From Porphyromonadaceae bacterium (GTDB lineage: Bacteria > Bacteroidota > Bacteroidia > Bacteroidales > CAMTPD01), in assembly GCA_003447595.1 (NCBI GenBank), contig DLYT01000055.1, positions 1,131-10,587 on the forward strand: a DNA stretch of 9,457 bases, written 5' to 3'. This document shows positions 6,643-9,457 of the stretch, in pieces. Position numbers and translations under genes: made by a program. The number at the start of each line of letters is the position of its first letter. Positions within the stretch are counted from its first letter, which is position 1. The notes under the pieces were generated by a model. The model made no database searches, was not told the origin of the DNA, and was given only the letters and a program-made list of their open reading frames with translations.

Positions 6643-6694
6643 ATTTATTTTACAGTTACCGCAACAAGCGATAAATACATTTTCAAAGCAGTGC

Positions 6695-7474
6695 TTAACC
6701 CATGTAACCTCTTACAATACCACGCTTCGATGATTTGATAAAGCTAAGAATCACATCACGCTCAGTACATGCAGGGTATTCTTTTTCGATACGCTCAAGA
6801 GCATCTGTCGTATTAAGACCTGAGTTGTAAAGCGTACGATAAATATCCTGAATCAGGAAGATTTGCTCGTTTGAAAAACCTCTTCTTCTCAAGCCTACAA
6901 TATTGATACCGGCATACGAAATAGGTTCACGACCTACTAGTGTGTAAGGAGGAATATCCTTACCTACGCGAGAACCACCCTGAATCATGGTGTGCAATGA
7001 AATGCGCGAGAATTGATGAACCAATGTACCTCCACTAACGATAGCGTGATCATCAATTTCAACCTCCCCGGCAATTTGTGATGCGTTTCCAATGATTACA
7101 TTGTCTTTAATCTCACAATCGTGCGCAATATGGCAATAAGCCATAAGCAAACAATTCTTTCCAACTACTGTTTTCCCTTTTGCAAAAGTACCTCTGTTTA
7201 CAGTCACACACTCACGTACGGTTGTGTTGTCACCGATTTCGGCAGTAGTAGCTTCTCCTTGAAACTTCAAGTCTTGAGGGACACCCGCAATAACGGCTCC
7301 CGGAAAAATTTGACAATTGTTTCCAATGCGAGCTCCGTCCAAAATAACAGCGTGCGAATAGATGTGGCAATTGTCGCCAATTACTACATTCTTATCAATC
7401 ACTGCAAATGCATCGATTGTAACATTCTTACCAATTATTGCTTCGGGATGAATAGCAGCTAAAGGTTGATTCAT
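6695..7474 (-). CDS. lpxA: UDP-N-acetylglucosamine acyltransferase LpxA
   Basis: Catalyses the first step of lipid A synthesis, moving a 3-hydroxyacyl chain from ACP to the 3-OH of UDP-GlcNAc in the cytoplasm; acts as a homotrimer. The 259 aa match the family (262 in E. coli). Hexapeptide repeats of the left-handed beta-helix run from about residue 8 to 185, followed by the helical C-terminal domain ('GLRRRGFSNEQI', 194-205). The catalytic His is H118 in 'HIAHDC' (E. coli H125), with H115 equal to E. coli H122. The acyl 'ruler' position (E. coli G173) falls on G166 within 'IQGGSR', a small residue that permits a long chain; E. coli G172 is Q165 here. It starts 12 nt after lpxC/fabZ and is the last gene of the unit. 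Confidence 0.97.
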   Translation of the reverse strand: MNQPLAAIHPEAIIGKNVTIDAFAVIDKNVVIGDNCHIYSHAVILDGARIGNNCQIFPGAVIAGVPQDLKFQGEATTAEIGDNTTVRECVTVNRGTFAKGKTVVGKNCLLMAYCHIAHDCEIKDNVIIGNASQIAGEVEIDDHAIVSGGTLVHQFSRISLHTMIQGGSRVGKDIPPYTLVGREPISYAGINIVGLRRRGFSNEQIFLIQDIYRTLYNSGLNTTDALERIEKEYPACTERDVILSFIKSSKRGIVRGYMG

Positions 7475-7486
7475 CTTGTGTAATAC

Positions 7487-8872
7487 TTATTTGTTTTTAA
7501 CTATTTGAGCCATAAACTCCGCTTCGCAAACCACCTTTTCACCTACGAATGCATACCCTTTCATGTAAGCACATCCGCGACGAATTTCAGTAAGCAGGTT
7601 TAGACGGAACACGACTGTGTCGCCCGGCACCACTTTCTGACGGAATTTAACGGCATCGATTTTCATAAAATATGTCGAATAACGTTGTGGTTCATCTACA
7701 GAATTAAGGACTAGCAAACCTCCTGTTTGTGCCATCGCTTCAACAAGCAATACACCCGGCATAACAGGCTCTTCCGGGAAGTGACCCATAAAGAACGGTT
7801 CGTTTGTTGTTACATTCTTCACACCTACAATGTAGTCGCTGCCCAAATCGATGATTTTATCAACCATCAAGAATGGATAACGGTGAGGAAGTAATCCCTT
7901 AATCTTATTGATATCCATTACCGGAGCATTGCAAATGTTGTATAGAGGAGCCTGTACTTCATTTTGCTTGATATCTTTACGAATCATACGAGCCAATTGA
8001 TTGTTGATCTTATGTCCCGGACGAGTTGCAATGATTCTACCCTTAATTGGTTTACCGATAAGAGCAATATCTCCAATAATATCTAATAGTTTGTGACGAG
8101 CAGGCTCATTCACAAAGACTAAAGGTTTGTTATTGATATAACCAAGTTCATTCACCACCTTGTGCTCAATACCCATTGTATCGGCAAGATTGTCAAGATC
8201 CTCTTGGCTTAGTTTTTGATCATAGATCACAATTGCATTGTCAAGGTCACCACCTTTGATCAAGTTGTTTTGAATCAAAGCTTCAACCTCTCTTACAAAT
8301 ACAAACGTACGTGAAGCAGCGATCTCATCTTTGAATTCACTCAAATCATTTAAGGTCGCAAATTGATTTGACAACACTGCTGAATCGAATGAAATCAAAG
8401 CATTTACAGAGAACTTATCATCCGGAAGAATAATAAGTGAAGAACCGGTTTCTTCATCTCTTACTTCAATTTTATTTTTAACGATATAGTAATCTTTCGA
8501 AACACTTTGCTCTACAATACCAGCTTTTTCGATTTCTTCTACGTAATGCTTTGCACTACCATCTAGAATCGGGAACTCAGGCGCATTAACTTCGATAAGA
8601 CAGTTATCAATTTCATATGCATAAAGAGCAGCCATAGCATGCTCGATTGTGCTAATTTGCACACCTTTTTTCGAAACTACAGTGCCACGTTGCGTAGCTA
8701 CTACATTTTCGGCCAAAGCGTCAATAACAGGCTGATCTTCTAGATCAACACGTTTAATTTTATATCCATGGTTTTCAGGTGCCGGAAGAAAAGTTACCAC
8801 AATATCAAGTCCTGTATGTAGACCTTTTCCCTGCAAAGAAAAGCTCTCTTTGAGCGTCTTCTGTTTCTGCAT
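7487..8872 (-). CDS. lpxC/fabZ: Bifunctional LpxC deacetylase / FabZ dehydratase
   Basis: Fusion of two enzymes in 461 aa. Residues 1 to about 310 are LpxC, the zinc deacetylase that commits UDP-3-O-acyl-GlcNAc to lipid A: zinc ligands H78 ('TIEHAM'), H260 and D264 ('ARHKLLDIIGD'), general base E77 and catalytic H287 ('GHKINNQLAR') are all present. Residues about 315-461 are FabZ, the 3-hydroxyacyl-ACP dehydratase of fatty acid synthesis: 'LLPHRYPFLMVD' (328-339), catalytic H364 in 'GHFP' and E378 in 'LLVEAMAQ'. Both active sites look intact. The fusion is known and common in Bacteroidota. It joins two enzymes that draw on the 3-hydroxyacyl-ACP branch point. It starts 3 nt after lpxD and is followed by lpxA after 12 nt, so the three are almost surely co-transcribed. 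Confidence 0.97.
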   Translation of the reverse strand: MQKQKTLKESFSLQGKGLHTGLDIVVTFLPAPENHGYKIKRVDLEDQPVIDALAENVVATQRGTVVSKKGVQISTIEHAMAALYAYEIDNCLIEVNAPEFPILDGSAKHYVEEIEKAGIVEQSVSKDYYIVKNKIEVRDEETGSSLIILPDDKFSVNALISFDSAVLSNQFATLNDLSEFKDEIAASRTFVFVREVEALIQNNLIKGGDLDNAIVIYDQKLSQEDLDNLADTMGIEHKVVNELGYINNKPLVFVNEPARHKLLDIIGDIALIGKPIKGRIIATRPGHKINNQLARMIRKDIKQNEVQAPLYNICNAPVMDINKIKGLLPHRYPFLMVDKIIDLGSDYIVGVKNVTTNEPFFMGHFPEEPVMPGVLLVEAMAQTGGLLVLNSVDEPQRYSTYFMKIDAVKFRQKVVPGDTVVFRLNLLTEIRRGCAYMKGYAFVGEKVVCEAEFMAQIVKNK

Positions 8873-8875
8873 AAG

Positions 8876-9457
8876 TTAACGGTTTTTATTTAGTTCTTCT
8901 TTTAGTTGCTCTATTTCTCGCTGCAATTGTCCCATCGTACGATACATCTCAGGCAATTTACTAAAGATTGCACTCGAACGCATATACGATTTTGCAGGCA
9001 TAGACGGAGAACCTAATACAGTCGTATTACTTTCAACGCTGCTGATTACGCCCGATTGAGCCCCTAAGTTTACATTATCTCCAATTTTTAAGTGCCCGGC
9101 AAGACCCACTTGTCCGCCAAACATACAATGCTTACCAATCTTCACAGATCCGGCCACACCTACTTGTGCTGCCATTACCGTATTCTCTCCCACTTCTACG
9201 TTGTGAGCAATTTGAATCAGATTGTCAAGCTTCACGCCTTTGCGAATAATGGTAGAATCCATTACCGCTCTATCGATCGTTGTATTTGCACCGATCTCTA
9301 CATCATCTTCAATGATTACATTTCCGATCTGAGGGATCTTTTTATAGCCATCACCTTCTGGTGCGAAACCAAAACCGTCTGCACCGATTACTGCTCCGGC
9401 ATGAATAATAAGATTGCTGCCAAGATTACATCCATCATAAATGCATGCATGTGGATA
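8876..9457 (-). CDS. lpxD: UDP-3-O-acylglucosamine N-acyltransferase LpxD (5' partial)
   Basis: Adds the N-linked 3-hydroxyacyl chain to UDP-3-O-acyl-glucosamine, the step after LpxC. The frame is open to the window edge, so 193 C-terminal residues are visible of about 345; an internal ATG at 9262 is not the start. Visible family blocks are 'HAGAVIGADGFGFAPEG', 'KIPQIGNVIIEDDVEIGAN', 'TTIDRAVMDSTII' and 'IQIAHNVEVG', whose His (codon 9205-9203) is the catalytic residue (E. coli H239). Further hexapeptide repeats complete the beta-helix. The C terminus, 'LQREIEQLKEELNKNR', is a charged helix that could form a coiled coil in the trimer. The N-terminal uridine-binding domain lies outside the window. 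Confidence 0.97.
   Translation of the reverse strand, partial: YPHACIYDGCNLGSNLIIHAGAVIGADGFGFAPEGDGYKKIPQIGNVIIEDDVEIGANTTIDRAVMDSTIIRKGVKLDNLIQIAHNVEVGENTVMAAQVGVAGSVKIGKHCMFGGQVGLAGHLKIGDNVNLGAQSGVISSVESNTTVLGSPSMPAKSYMRSSAIFSKLPEMYRTMGQLQREIEQLKEELNKNR

Larger units (their letters stand above)
6381..6694. other. Non-coding stretch between the lpx unit and the pRiA4b-like/miaA unit
   Basis: This 314-nt AT-rich gap holds the lpx terminator at its right end and presumably the promoter of the downstream minus-strand unit at its left. Two minus-strand matches to the Bacteroidota -7 box (TAnnTTTG) are visible, TACTTTTG (6409-6402) and TATATTTG (6509-6502). Neither has a TTG-type -33 element about 20 bp upstream, so I do not name a promoter. 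An 8-bp inverted repeat (6458-6465 with 6481-6488) is present. A 23-codon plus-strand frame at 6512-6583 has no supporting sign. I see no RNA gene. Confidence 0.6.

Noticed and set aside
7121..7462. 113-codon plus-strand frame opposite lpxA
   Set aside because: It lies fully antisense to a secure lpxA gene and its translation resembles no family; it is a shadow of the coding frame.

Overview
The window comes from a member of the Bacteroidota, most likely the order Bacteroidales. The signs are the fused lpxC-fabZ gene, a secreted protein of the PCMD type, a pRiA4b-ORF3-like gene coupled to miaA, no clear Shine-Dalgarno sites before the starts, and moderately AT-rich DNA. I cannot fix the genus. 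Everything recognised is chromosomal; there is no phage, transposon, CRISPR array, rRNA or tRNA.

Left half, plus strand: the 3' end of cysD, complete cysN and a complete PAPS-type sulfotransferase run head to tail with gaps of 24 and 17 nt and end at a strong hairpin terminator. CysD and CysN together are ATP sulfurylase, which makes APS. An APS kinase (perhaps a cysC upstream, out of view) would make PAPS, and the third gene would use it to sulfonate an acceptor. No sulfate- or sulfite-reduction gene is visible, so the cluster reads as a sulfonation module rather than a cysteine pathway. CysN carries an extra C-terminal block that looks like a decayed APS kinase domain. A secreted PCMD-domain protein follows just past the terminator.

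Middle: a 247-nt gap between convergent genes (4668-4914) holds two hairpin terminators. Between them lie four degenerate repeats with an exact 22-bp period (A-tract, 8 variable bases, GGTT), the most unusual non-coding signal here.

Right half, minus strand: two transcription units. The first is an acidic pRiA4b-ORF3-like protein whose stop overlaps the start of miaA (tRNA A37 prenylation). A 314-nt non-coding stretch with a terminator separates it from the upstream unit lpxD (partial) - lpxC/fabZ - lpxA. That unit is tightly packed and encodes early lipid A synthesis together with the 3-hydroxyacyl-ACP dehydratase that competes for the same acyl-ACP pool.

Most of the window is ordinary core and near-core Bacteroidales genome. 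The points worth a second look are the dead kinase-like tail of CysN, the sulfotransferase next to cysDN, and the 22-bp repeat array.
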